This document shows positions 19,680 to 28,091 of a stretch of DNA of 64,000 bases, one piece after another. The notes beneath the pieces were generated by a model. The model worked only from the letters and a program-made list of their open reading frames with translations. It did not search any database and was not told the DNA's origin. The translations under genes and the position numbers were made by a program. Where the stretch lies: contig JBMOQH010000010.1 in assembly GCA_049322795.1 (NCBI GenBank), positions 62,001-126,000 on the forward strand, given 5' to 3'. The DNA comes from Immundisolibacter sp049322795. Its GTDB lineage: Bacteria; Pseudomonadota; Gammaproteobacteria; Immundisolibacterales; Immundisolibacteraceae. The first letter of the stretch is position 1. The number at the start of each line of letters is the position of its first letter.

Positions 19680-20465
19680 TCAGATGGAATCGAACAGTTC
19701 GAAGCGCTTGCCGGCGGTCATGCCGCCGTCCACCACCAGCGTCGTGCCGGTGATGAAGGACGCATCGTCGGAGGCCAGGAACACGGCCGGCTTGGCAATC
19801 TCATGCGGCTCGGCCATGCGCTGCATGGCGCACACGTCGGTCATCATCTTCTCGTGCTGCGGGAAGCGCGCCATGTAACCGCGGATGCGCGGCGTCCAGG
19901 TGCCGCCCGGGCACAGCGCGTTGACGCGGATGTTGTGCCGCGCGAAATCCATGGCCATGTTCTTGGACAGATTGATCACCGCCGCCTTGGCGGCCGAGTA
20001 CGCCGCGCAGCGGTTCTCGGCCAGGATGCCGGCGGTGGATGCGATGTTGACGATGGCGCCGCCGCCGCGCTTCTTGATCTCGGGAATCGCCACGTGCGAG
20101 CAGCGGTACACCGAGGTGAGGTTGGTGTCGACGATGAAGCGCCATTCCTCGTCGTTGGCCTCCTCGACGTTCTTCATCATGTTGTTGCCGGCCACGTTGA
20201 ACAGCACGTCGAGGCCGCCGAAGCGCTTGACGGTGGCCGGCACCATGCCGCCGATGGCGTCGACATCCGTCACGTCGAGCCGCAGCGCCAGCGCCTGCCC
20301 GCCGGCCGCCGCCACGTCGGCCGCCGCCTGCTCGGCGGCGTGCAGGTCCATGTCGCAGATGACGGCTTGGCCGCCGTCGCGGGTCCATTCCTCGACGATG
20401 GCGCGGCCGATGCCGGCGCCCCCGCCGGTGATGATGGCGACCTTGCCGGCGAAACGTTGGCTCAT
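19680..20465 (-). CDS. SDR family NAD(P)-dependent oxidoreductase
   Basis: This 261-aa classical short-chain dehydrogenase has the cofactor motif TGGGAGIGRAI near residue 14, NVAGNN, the catalytic Ser in NIASTAG, and YSAAK with Tyr and Lys. The C-terminal GTTLVVDGGMTAG is typical. A clear ribosome-binding site GGAGGAG precedes the ATG at 20465. The frame is open far upstream, but those residues are not conserved. Substrate unknown. A 101-bp gap separates it from pgk; it holds a weak inverted repeat (CCCATTG/CAATGGG, 20534-20555) without a T-run. Confidence 0.88.
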   Translation of the reverse strand: MSQRFAGKVAIITGGGAGIGRAIVEEWTRDGGQAVICDMDLHAAEQAAADVAAAGGQALALRLDVTDVDAIGGMVPATVKRFGGLDVLFNVAGNNMMKNVEEANDEEWRFIVDTNLTSVYRCSHVAIPEIKKRGGGAIVNIASTAGILAENRCAAYSAAKAAVINLSKNMAMDFARHNIRVNALCPGGTWTPRIRGYMARFPQHEKMMTDVCAMQRMAEPHEIAKPAVFLASDDASFITGTTLVVDGGMTAGKRFELFDSI

Positions 20466-20566
20466 GGTGTTCTCCTCCTCACGCTTGTTTTTTGGGGGGC
20501 GGTGCCGTTGATGGCCGCCAGCCCCACGCCCGGCCCATTGCAGCAGACCAATGGGTCGGTTTTGCT

Positions 20567-21748
20567 TCAGCCGGCGGCGCGCTCTTCCAGCACAGCCACC
20601 GCCGGCAGGGTCTTGCCCTCCAGCACCTCCAGGAAGGCGCCACCGCCGGTCGAAATGTACGACACCCGATCGGTGATGCCGAACTTGGCGATGGCCGCCA
20701 GCGTCTCGCCGCCGCCGCAGATGGAATAGGCCGGTGACTCGGCCACCGCCAGCGCCAGCAGGCGCGTGCCCTCGGCGAAGGCCGGGTACTCGAACACGCC
20801 GAGCGGCCCGTTCCACACCACCGTGCCGGCGCCCTTGATGATGTCGCCGAGTTCCCGTGCAAAGCCGCTGTCGACGTCGAGAATCATCTCGTCGGCATCC
20901 ACCGCGGAGACGTCCTTGACCGAGGCCGGCACGGTGTCGCCGATCTCGCTCGCCACCACCACGCGCTTGGGCAGCGGGATGGGCCGGCCGAGCTTTTCCG
21001 CCTGCGCCAGCAGCTCACGCGCCGTGTCGACCAGATCCGGCTCATATAGCGAGCGGCCAACGTCGTGGCCGGCCGCCACCAGAAAGGTATTGGCGATGCC
21101 GCCGCCGACGATCAGCCGATCGACCAGCGGCAGCAGGTTGGTGAGCACCGCCAGCTTGCTCGACACCTTGGCGCCACCGACGATGGCCACCAGCGGCCGC
21201 CTGGGCGCGGCCAGCGCTGTGTGCAGCGCGTCGAGTTCGGCCGTCAGCAAGGGCCCCGCGCAGGCGACCGGCGCAAAGCGGGCAACCCCATGCGTGGACG
21301 CCTCGGCCCGATGCGCGGTGCCAAACGCGTCCATGACGAACACGTCGCCCAGCCCCGCGATGCGGCGGGACAGCGCCTCGTCGTTCTTTTTCTCGCCGAC
21401 GTTGAAGCGCACGTTCTCGCCGAGCGCGATGTCGCCCGGCGCCAGATCGACGCCGTCCAGCCAGTCGCGCAGGCACGGCACCGGGCGACCCAGCAGATCG
21501 CCCAGGCGCGCCGCCACCGGCGCCAGACTCGCCTCGGCATCGAAGGCGCCTTCCTTGGGCCGGCCGAGGTGCGAGAGCACCAGCACCGCGGCGCCGGCGT
21601 CGAGCGCCTGTCGCGCGGTCGGCAGGAAGGCGCGAATGCGGGTGTCGTCCTGGATCACGCCGTCGCGGATCGGCACGTTCAGATCAGCCCGGATCAGCAG
21701 CCGCTTGCCGGCCAGCGGCAGGTCGGTCATGCGCAGCACGGTGGCCAT
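20567..21748 (-). CDS. pgk: phosphoglycerate kinase
   Basis: This 393-aa cytosolic enzyme interconverts 1,3-bisphosphoglycerate and 3-phosphoglycerate with ATP/ADP. Signatures include RADLNVPI near the N-terminus, SHLGRPKEG, GGAKVSSK, the nucleotide-binding NGPLGVFE, and the C-terminal STGGGAFLE. A second in-frame ATG six codons later (MTDLPLAG) is an equally reasonable start. It follows gap by 9 nt in a tkt-gap-pgk order that serves glycolysis, gluconeogenesis or a Calvin cycle. No Rubisco or phosphoribulokinase gene is in the window. Confidence 0.98.
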   Translation of the reverse strand: MATVLRMTDLPLAGKRLLIRADLNVPIRDGVIQDDTRIRAFLPTARQALDAGAAVLVLSHLGRPKEGAFDAEASLAPVAARLGDLLGRPVPCLRDWLDGVDLAPGDIALGENVRFNVGEKKNDEALSRRIAGLGDVFVMDAFGTAHRAEASTHGVARFAPVACAGPLLTAELDALHTALAAPRRPLVAIVGGAKVSSKLAVLTNLLPLVDRLIVGGGIANTFLVAAGHDVGRSLYEPDLVDTARELLAQAEKLGRPIPLPKRVVVASEIGDTVPASVKDVSAVDADEMILDVDSGFARELGDIIKGAGTVVWNGPLGVFEYPAFAEGTRLLALAVAESPAYSICGGGETLAAIAKFGITDRVSYISTGGGAFLEVLEGKTLPAVAVLEERAAG

Positions 21749-21757
21749 GACGCGCCC

Positions 21758-22768
21758 TCAGCCGACCTTGGCCAGCGCGAGCGCCGTGTCCAGCATGCGG
21801 TTGGAGAAGCCCCACTCGTTGTCGTACCAGGAGCAGACCTTCACCAGCGTGCCGTCGATCACCTTGGTCAGCGTGGCGTCGAAGGTGGACGAGGCCGGGT
21901 TGTGGTTGAAGTCCACCGACACCAGCGGCTCCTCGGTGTAGGCAAGAATGCCCTTCAGGGCGCCGTTGGCGGCCTCGCGCACCGCGGCGTTGACCTCGTC
22001 CACGGAGGTCGCCTTGCCGGCGGTGAAGGTCAGGTCGACGATGGACACGTTGATGGTCGGCACGCGGATGGCGAAGCCGTCCAGCTTGCCCTTGAGTTCC
22101 GGCAGCACCAGGCCCACCGCGGCGGCGGCGCCGGTCTTGGTCGGGATCATGGACTGCGTGGCCGAGCGGGCGCGGCGCACGTCCTCGTGATAGACGTCGG
22201 TCAGCACCTGGTCGTTGGTGTAGGCGTGCACGGTGGTCATCAGGCCCTGCTGGATGCCGAATTTCTGGTGCAGCACCTGCGCCATCGGCGCCAGACAGTT
22301 GGTGGTGCAGGACGCGTTGGACACCACCGTGTCGCCGGCCTTCAGCACGCCATGGTTCACGCCGTACACGACGGTCGCGTCGACGCCCGTGCCCGGCGCC
22401 GAGATCAGCACCTTGCGCGCGCCGGCAGTCAGATGCGCGGCGGCCTTTTCCTTCTTGGTGAACAAACCGGTGCACTCGAGCACCACGTCCACGCCGAGCT
22501 CGCCCCAGGGCAGCTTGGCCGGGTCGCGCTCGCTGGTCACCCGGATGCGGTCGCCGTTGACGACGATGGCGCCGTCGGTCACTTCCACCGTGCCCGGAAA
22601 CTTGCCATGGGCGGTGTCGTAACGGGTCAGGTGGCCGAGGATGTTGGCGTCGCCGAGATCGTTGATCGCCACGATCTGCACTTCGCCGGTGCGGCCGCTC
22701 TCGTACAGGGCCCGCAGCACGTTGCGTCCGATGCGGCCGTAGCCGTTGATCGCCACCTTGATTGCCAT
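21758..22768 (-). CDS. gap: type I glyceraldehyde-3-phosphate dehydrogenase
   Basis: This 336-aa enzyme oxidises glyceraldehyde 3-phosphate to 1,3-bisphosphoglycerate. It has the Rossmann start INGYGRIGRNVLR and the active-site SNASCTTNCLAP with the catalytic Cys. HAYTNDQ, RRARSA and SWYDNEWGFSNR are also present. Asp at the INDL position after the second beta strand suggests NAD preference. The open frame extends upstream, but the ATG at 22768 gives the standard N-terminus. Confidence 0.98.
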   Translation of the reverse strand: MAIKVAINGYGRIGRNVLRALYESGRTGEVQIVAINDLGDANILGHLTRYDTAHGKFPGTVEVTDGAIVVNGDRIRVTSERDPAKLPWGELGVDVVLECTGLFTKKEKAAAHLTAGARKVLISAPGTGVDATVVYGVNHGVLKAGDTVVSNASCTTNCLAPMAQVLHQKFGIQQGLMTTVHAYTNDQVLTDVYHEDVRRARSATQSMIPTKTGAAAAVGLVLPELKGKLDGFAIRVPTINVSIVDLTFTAGKATSVDEVNAAVREAANGALKGILAYTEEPLVSVDFNHNPASSTFDATLTKVIDGTLVKVCSWYDNEWGFSNRMLDTALALAKVG

Positions 22769-22815
22769 CGTTCGTTCTCCCGAAAAATCAACCGAAATTA
22801 CGTGACTCTGGACGG

Positions 22816-24816
22816 TCAGCGACCCAGCGAGGCGCGAGCTGCGTCGGCCACCGCCCGCGCGGTGAGGCCGAAGTAGTCGAACAGATCGCCGGCCGGCGCC
22901 GACTCGCCAAAGCGTTCGATGCCCACCACGCGCCCGGCACTGCCGACGTAACGCCACCAGCCGTCCGGCACACCCGCCTCCACCGCCACGCGCGCCGTCA
23001 CCGCCGCGGGCAGCACACTGTCGCGATACGCCTCGTCCTGCGCCGCGAAGCGCTCCACGCAGGGCATGGACACCACGCGCGCGGCGATGCCCTCGCCCGC
23101 CAGCTGCTCGCGCGCCGCCACGGCCAGCGCCACTTCCGAGCCGCTGGCGATGAGGATCACGTCCGGCGCGCCATCGACGTCGGCCAGCACGTAGCCGCCG
23201 CGCTGCACCGCCGCCAGTTGCCCGGCATCGCGCGCCTGATGCGGCAGCTTCTGGCGCGACAGCGCCAACGCCGACGGACGACCGGCCTGCAGCGCCTGTG
23301 CCCAGGCCACGGCGGTCTCCGCCGCATCGCACGGCCGCCACACGTCCAGACCCGGAATGAGGCGCAGGCTCGCCACGTGCTCCACCGGCTGGTGGGTGGG
23401 CCCGTCCTCGCCCAGGCCGATCGAGTCGTGCGTCAGCACGTGCACCACCCGCAGCCCCATCAGCGCGCCCATGCGCAGCGCATTACGCGCGTAGTCCGAG
23501 AACACCAGGAAGGTACCGCCGTACGGCAGCAGGCCGCCATGCAGGGCGACGCCGTTCATGATCGCGGTCATGCCGAACTCGCGCACGCCGTAGTGCAGGT
23601 GCTGGCCGGCCGGCTGGGCGGCGTCCAGCGCCTGCGCGCCCGTCCAGTGCGTGAGGTTCGATTCGGTCAGGTCGGCCGAGCCACCCAGCAGCTCCGGCAG
23701 CAGCGGCCCGAAGGCGCCGAGCGCGAGCTGCGAGGCCTGGCGGCTGGCGACGTCCTTGGCTTCGTCCTGGAAGCGCTCGATGATGGCTTGCGCCTGCTGT
23801 CCGAAATCCGCCGGCAGCTCGCCGGCCATGCGACGCCGGAATTCGCCAGCCAGTGACGGATGCTCGGCCGCGTAGCGCTCGAAGCGCGCCTGCCAGTCGG
23901 TCTGCTGCGCGGCGCCGCGCTCGCGGGCATCCCAGGCCTGCCGGATCTCGTCCGGAATCTCGAACGGCCCGTGCGCCCAGCCGAGCGCTGCGCGCGCCCC
24001 GGCGATCTCCTGCGCGCCCAGCGGGGAGCCATGGCTGGCCGCCTTGCCGGCCTTGCTGGGGGCGCCAAAGCCGATCACCGTGCGGCAGCAAATCAGGCTC
24101 GGCCGGGCCGTCTCGGCCCGCGCCTGCGCAATGGCGGCACGCACGGCGTCGGCATCGTGGCCGTCGACAGCACGGATCACCTGCCAGCCGTAAGCCTCGA
24201 AGCGCGCCGGCGTGTCGTCGGCAAACCAGCCGCGGACCTCGCCGTCGATGGAAATGCCGTTGTCGTCATACAGCACCACCAGCTTGCCGAGCCCCAGCGT
24301 GCCGGCGAGCGAGCAGGCCTCGTGCGATACGCCCTCCATCAGGCAGCCGTCGCCGACGAAAACGTAGGTGTGATGATCGACGATGGCGTGACCCGGCCGG
24401 TTGAACTCCGCCGCCAGGCGCCGCTCGGCCAGCGCCATGCCGACGGCGTTGGCCAGACCCTGCCCCAGCGGGCCGGTGGTGGTCTCGACCCCCGGCGTCA
24501 GGCCGTGCTCGGGATGACCGGGGGTCTTGGAGTGCAGCTGGCGAAAGCGCCTGAGCTCGTCGAGCGGCAGGTCGTAGCCGGACAGGTGCAGCAGCGCGTA
24601 GAGCAGCATCGAGCCGTGGCCGTTCGACACCACGAAGCGGTCGCGATCCGGCCAGGCCGGGTCGGCCGGGTTGTGGCGCAGGGTGTCGTTCCACAGCGCC
24701 TCGGCGATGTCGGCCATGCCCATCGGCATGCCGGGATGACCGGACTTGGCGGCCTCTACCGCGTCCATGGCCAGCGCCCGGATGGCGTTGGCGAGTTGCC
24801 GGCGCGGCAGGGACAT
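22816..24816 (-). CDS. tkt: transketolase
   Basis: This 666-aa TPP enzyme transfers two-carbon ketol units in the pentose phosphate and Calvin cycles. The thiamine motif GDGCLMEGVSHEACSLAG near residue 155 is visible. Also present are SGHPGMPMG at the N-terminus, GPLGQG, and the second-domain HDSIGLGEDGPTHQPVEH with the catalytic His. The ATG at 24816 follows a TGGAGA ribosome-binding site. It begins the tkt-gap-pgk block; its promoter must lie in 24817-24973. Confidence 0.98.
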   Translation of the reverse strand: MSLPRRQLANAIRALAMDAVEAAKSGHPGMPMGMADIAEALWNDTLRHNPADPAWPDRDRFVVSNGHGSMLLYALLHLSGYDLPLDELRRFRQLHSKTPGHPEHGLTPGVETTTGPLGQGLANAVGMALAERRLAAEFNRPGHAIVDHHTYVFVGDGCLMEGVSHEACSLAGTLGLGKLVVLYDDNGISIDGEVRGWFADDTPARFEAYGWQVIRAVDGHDADAVRAAIAQARAETARPSLICCRTVIGFGAPSKAGKAASHGSPLGAQEIAGARAALGWAHGPFEIPDEIRQAWDARERGAAQQTDWQARFERYAAEHPSLAGEFRRRMAGELPADFGQQAQAIIERFQDEAKDVASRQASQLALGAFGPLLPELLGGSADLTESNLTHWTGAQALDAAQPAGQHLHYGVREFGMTAIMNGVALHGGLLPYGGTFLVFSDYARNALRMGALMGLRVVHVLTHDSIGLGEDGPTHQPVEHVASLRLIPGLDVWRPCDAAETAVAWAQALQAGRPSALALSRQKLPHQARDAGQLAAVQRGGYVLADVDGAPDVILIASGSEVALAVAAREQLAGEGIAARVVSMPCVERFAAQDEAYRDSVLPAAVTARVAVEAGVPDGWWRYVGSAGRVVGIERFGESAPAGDLFDYFGLTARAVADAARASLGR

Positions 24817-24916
24817 GCACGTCTCCAGAAATTCGGGAAATAAAGGCCCGCAGCCACAACCCGTGGACCGGCGCCAACCGCAGGGGGCGGCAAGGATAGC
24901 ATGCGGCCTGACTGGC

Positions 24917-24939
24917 TCCGGACGGCGCTGCCGTCCGGA
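24917..24939. other. perfect inverted repeat between tkt and crotonase genes
   Basis: TCCGGACGGC and GCCGTCCGGA form a 10-bp perfect stem around a 3-nt loop. It lies 35 bp past the crotonase stop and about 100 bp before the tkt start, both minus strand. It may end the upstream transcript despite the lack of a T-run, or act as an operator for tkt. Confidence 0.4.
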
Positions 24940-24973
24940 CTGGCAAGGCCCCGCGCATCGCGGGACGACGCCT

Positions 24974-25762
24974 TCAGCTGGCCTGAAAGCGCGGCGTCCG
25001 CCGCTCGCCGAATGCCGCCAGACCCTCGTCCACGTCCGGGCCGGTCATGGCCTCCAGCGCCAGGCGCTGTTCGAGCCGCAGCGCGTCGGCCAGCGGCAGG
25101 TCGGCGCCTTCGCGCGCCAGGCGCTTCATGACGGCGAGCCCCGGCCGGCTGCGCGTGGCGAGCTGATCGCAATAGGCCAAAGCCTGAGCGCGCAACTCAG
25201 CGTCCGGGATCACCTGCGCCACCAGGCCCCAGTCGCGCGCCTCGCCGGCGTCGAGCCAACGGGCGGAGAACATGAGATCGAGCGCGCGGGTCAGCCCTAC
25301 CCGCCGCGGCAGGCGCTGACTGCCGCCCCAACCCGGCACCAGACCGTACTGGGCGTGCTGGTCGCCGAACCTGGCGCCAGCGGCGGCAAGGATCACGTCG
25401 CCGGCCAGGGCCAGTTCGATGCCGCCCGCCAGGCACAGGCCCTGCACGGCCATCACCACCGGCAGCGGCGAGGCTTCCAGCCGGCACAGCACCCGGTGAC
25501 CGTGGGCGATGAATTCGTCGAAACGGCCCGCGGCCCGCAGCGCCTGCACTTCGGCGAGATCCGCGCCAGTGCAGAAGTGCTTGCCCTGGGCGGCGATCAG
25601 CACCGCCCGGCAGGCGGGGTCGGCCTCGGCGGCGGTCAGCGCGGTTTCGATGGCCTGATGCAGCGCGCCGCTCAGGCAGTTGAACTTGTCCGGGCGGGCC
25701 AGCTCCAGCACGGCGGTGGCGCCGTGGCGGCCGACGGCCAGCACCGCGCCGGCGTCAGGCAT
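24974..25762 (-). CDS. enoyl-CoA hydratase/isomerase (crotonase) family protein
   Basis: This 262-aa crotonase-fold protein has the CoA/oxyanion segment HFCTGADLAEV and the second oxyanion loop LAGGIELALAGD. GLVPGWGGSQRLPR is also visible. The first hydratase Glu (E144 in rat mitochondrial ECH) is present in GGIELA. At the second Glu position (E164, usually PEI before the PGxGG motif) it has FGDQHAQYG, so no Glu. Hydration is therefore doubtful; isomerase, hydrolase or ring-modifying chemistry is possible. It overlaps the upstream acyl-CoA dehydrogenase by 8 nt, so the two act in one pathway. Confidence 0.85.
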   Translation of the reverse strand: MPDAGAVLAVGRHGATAVLELARPDKFNCLSGALHQAIETALTAAEADPACRAVLIAAQGKHFCTGADLAEVQALRAAGRFDEFIAHGHRVLCRLEASPLPVVMAVQGLCLAGGIELALAGDVILAAAGARFGDQHAQYGLVPGWGGSQRLPRRVGLTRALDLMFSARWLDAGEARDWGLVAQVIPDAELRAQALAYCDQLATRSRPGLAVMKRLAREGADLPLADALRLEQRLALEAMTGPDVDEGLAAFGERRTPRFQAS

Positions 25763-26909
25763 ACGGCACCGCCACGCGGCCGATCTTCTCGCGCGCCACG
25801 ATCATCTTCTGGATCTGCGCCGTGCCGTCGCCGATCTGCAGGCCGAGCACGTCGCGCAGGCGCTGCTGGTGCGGCAGGTCGGTGCTGTAGCCGTAGTGGC
25901 CCTGGGTGATCAGGCACTGCTGGATGATGTCGAACGCCAGCTTCGGCCCCCACCACTTGACCATGGCCGCCTCGGACGTGTGCGGCAGGCCCTGGTCGCG
26001 CAGCCACAGCGTCTTGTAGCAGAGCAGACGGCAGGCCTCGATCAGCGTCTCGAACTCTGCCAGCGGCTCGGTGACGCCCTGGAACTTGGCGATCGGCCGG
26101 CCGAAAGCCTCGCGCTCGCTCACGTAGGCCCAGGTCTCGTCCAGCGACGCCCGCGCGGCGCCCAGGCACTGCAGGCCGATCAGCCCGCGGCTGTAGTCGA
26201 AGCCCGCCATCACCTGCCCGAAGCCGCGGTTCTCGTCGCCCAGCATGCGGCTGGCCGGCACTTCCACGTCGTCGAAGAACACCGAGCCGCGCCCGACGGG
26301 TTTGGTGCCGAGATCGTCGTAAGGCAGGCGCGTGATGCCGGGGCTGTCCATGTCCACCAGAAAGGCGCTGACGCCACGGGCGCGGTCTTCCTGCGCGCCG
26401 GTGCGGGTGAAGACAACGATCTTGTGCATGTGCGCGGCGAACGAGGCCGACGCCTTCTCGCCCTTGAGCACGTACACGTCGCCGCGGCGCGTGGCGCGCA
26501 GCTTGAGGTTGGCGGCGTCCGACCCGCCGCCGGGCTCGGTGAGGCCCAGGCCGACCAGCGCCTCGCCGCGGCAGATCTGCCCCACCACCTCGCGCGCCAG
26601 CTCGGGCGCCGCGTGGCGGGCCACGATGGTGGCGCACAGCGAGCCCATCAGCTGCACGTAGGAGGCGTTGAAGTCACAGCGGGCAATTTCCTCGACGATC
26701 AGGCCGGCAGTGACGGCGTCCAGACCGGCGCCGCCGAGTTCTTCCGGCATCTCCGGTGCGATGTAACCAAGACTGCCCATCTCCTCGATCAGGCCCGGCT
26801 CGAAGCCGGTCTTCTCGCGCCGCTGGTAGTGCGGCGCCAAGCGCTCGGCGCCGTAACGGGCCACTGCCTCGCGGATGGCGAGCTGTTCGTCGCTGAAGCC
26901 GAAATCCAT
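25755..26909 (-). CDS. acyl-CoA dehydrogenase, Asp-type (possible cyclohexanecarboxyl-CoA dehydrogenase)
   Basis: This 384-aa FAD enzyme shows the acyl-CoA dehydrogenase signatures GLTEPGGGSDAANL and QCLITQGHYGYSTD. It ends QIGDGTAQIQKMIVARE. In most family members the catalytic base in this last motif is Glu (YEGT); here it is Asp (GDGT). Asp as base is known from cyclohexanecarboxyl-CoA and related alicyclic dehydrogenases. That function is therefore plausible, but it rests on one residue and overall resemblance. The ATG at 26909 has a GAGGAGAA ribosome-binding site. It precedes the crotonase gene with an 8-nt overlap. Confidence 0.85.
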   Translation of the reverse strand: MDFGFSDEQLAIREAVARYGAERLAPHYQRREKTGFEPGLIEEMGSLGYIAPEMPEELGGAGLDAVTAGLIVEEIARCDFNASYVQLMGSLCATIVARHAAPELAREVVGQICRGEALVGLGLTEPGGGSDAANLKLRATRRGDVYVLKGEKASASFAAHMHKIVVFTRTGAQEDRARGVSAFLVDMDSPGITRLPYDDLGTKPVGRGSVFFDDVEVPASRMLGDENRGFGQVMAGFDYSRGLIGLQCLGAARASLDETWAYVSEREAFGRPIAKFQGVTEPLAEFETLIEACRLLCYKTLWLRDQGLPHTSEAAMVKWWGPKLAFDIIQQCLITQGHYGYSTDLPHQQRLRDVLGLQIGDGTAQIQKMIVAREKIGRVAVPYA

Positions 26910-26978
26910 GGTTCTCCTCGCTCGCGCCGCCAAGCGGCGCCTTGATCTGTGGCTGTTTATCGAATCGATGCGGTGTGG

Positions 26979-27278
26979 TCAGGGAACACGTCGCTGCCAG
27001 CTGGCCGGATCCCGGCGACCGTGGAAAACCGCCAGCACCACGATGCGCGGTCCATGCGCGTCAAAGTAGATGCTGTACGGAAATCGTGCGGTCATCACCC
27101 GGCGGACGCCATTGTGGACCACAGGGTAGCGCGCCGGCTGTTCCGCGATGCGCCGAAGGCAATGCTCGACCTGGGCGATGAACACGGCGCCGAGGCCCGG
27201 TCGCTGCGCCTCGTACCAGGCGGCTGCTTCGACGAACTCGGTCTGCGCTGCGGCATTGAACGTGACCGGCAGCGTCAT
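26979..27278 (-). CDS. ParE/RelE-type toxin
   Basis: This 99-aa basic protein has the RelE/ParE plasmid-stabilisation pattern: AAQTEFVEAAAWYE, RIAEQPARYPVV, RRVMTARFPYSIYF and VLAVFHGRRDP. It is probably the toxin of a type II pair, overlapping its antitoxin gene by 4 nt. Whether it inhibits gyrase (ParE) or cleaves mRNA (RelE) cannot be read from sequence. Confidence 0.85.
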   Translation of the reverse strand: MTLPVTFNAAAQTEFVEAAAWYEAQRPGLGAVFIAQVEHCLRRIAEQPARYPVVHNGVRRVMTARFPYSIYFDAHGPRIVVLAVFHGRRDPASWQRRVP

Positions 27279-27502
27279 CGCCCAAGGCGGGCAAGGGCAG
27301 CCGCCCTGACGTCACTCCAGTCGCGCAGGTCGTGCGGATTGGCCTGATGGTCGGCCACACGGCGATCAAGCTCGTCGCGCTGGGCAGCGGTCGGCAGCGA
27401 GCTATCGGCCTGCTGGGCAATGCTGTCCCACAGCGCTTCCACCAGGTCGATCTGTTCCGGCACGGTCAGCTTGCGGGCTAGTTCGAGAAGGGCTGTTTTC
27501 AC
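27275..27502 (-). CDS. addiction-module antitoxin of the ParE-linked family
   Basis: This 75-aa protein (GTG start at 27502) matches the short family of putative addiction module components. Its parts are the N-terminal helix LELARKLTVPEQIDLVEALWDSI (shown only to locate it, residues about 5-27) and a C-terminal tail LDRRVADHQANP that would wrap the toxin. An ATG at 27544 in the same frame is less likely because it adds a Cys-rich leader lying inside a hairpin. The stop overlaps the toxin start. Confidence 0.8.
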   Translation of the reverse strand: MKTALLELARKLTVPEQIDLVEALWDSIAQQADSSLPTAAQRDELDRRVADHQANPHDLRDWSDVRAAALARLGR

Positions 27503-27525
27503 GTGAAGCCACCCCGGTTGACGGC

Positions 27526-27556
27526 CTTCCGGGGCGCAACACACGCGCCCCGGAAG
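27526..27556. other. strong hairpin between peroxiredoxin and toxin-antitoxin genes
   Basis: CTTCCGGGGCGC and GCGCCCCGGAAG form a 12-bp perfect stem with a 7-nt loop. It lies 12 bp past the peroxiredoxin stop and 24 bp before the antitoxin start (minus strand). It may terminate the peroxiredoxin transcript or serve as an operator for the toxin-antitoxin pair. No T-run follows. Confidence 0.45.
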
Positions 27557-27568
27557 TCGCGCAATGCC

Positions 27569-28051
27569 TTACAGCGCCGCCAGCACGGTCTCGGCCTTGC
27601 TGGCCTCGAAGGTGCGGCCTTCCTCGACGCCCAGGTGCGTGACCACGCCGTTGTCGGCGATCAGCGCGTAGCGCTGCGAGCGCTTGCCCATGCCAAAGCC
27701 GCTGCCGTCGAGTTCGAGGCCCACGGCCTTGGCGAAGTCGCCATTGCCGTCGGCCAGCAGCAGCACCTTGTCGCCGACCTGCTGGTCCTTGGCCCAGGCG
27801 CCCATGACGAAGGCGTCGTTCACGGACACGCACACGATGCTGTCCACGCCCTTGGCCTTGAACTGGTCGGCCAGCTTCACGTAGCCCGGCAGGTGCTGGC
27901 CCGAGCACAGCGGCGTGAAGGCGCCCGGCACGGCGAACAGGGCGACCTTCTTGCCGGCGAACACCTCGTCGGTGGAAATCGGTTTCGGGCCCTCGGCCGT
28001 CATCTGCGTCAGGGTCACGGACGGAATCTTGTCGCCAACTTTGATGCTCAT
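27569..28051 (-). CDS. peroxiredoxin, Prx5/AhpC-TSA family
   Basis: This 160-aa thiol peroxidase shows the Prx5 active site PGAFTPLCSGQHLPGY with the peroxidatic Cys. VCVSVNDAFVMGAWAK and the C-terminal SQRYALIADNGVV are also typical. It should reduce hydroperoxides at the expense of glutaredoxin or thioredoxin. A GGAGCG ribosome-binding site precedes the ATG. A structured repeat element lies between this start and the upstream thioesterase gene. Confidence 0.93.
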   Translation of the reverse strand: MSIKVGDKIPSVTLTQMTAEGPKPISTDEVFAGKKVALFAVPGAFTPLCSGQHLPGYVKLADQFKAKGVDSIVCVSVNDAFVMGAWAKDQQVGDKVLLLADGNGDFAKAVGLELDGSGFGMGKRSQRYALIADNGVVTHLGVEEGRTFEASKAETVLAAL

Positions 28052-28091
28052 GGGAGCGCTCCTTCGGTGGGTGGGGGAAAACTAAGGAGAC

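Noticed and set aside
22816..24816. Calvin-cycle (cbb) operon suspected from tkt-gap-pgk
   Set aside because: No Rubisco, phosphoribulokinase or CbbR gene lies in the window. The trio also occurs in heterotrophs, so autotrophy cannot be claimed.
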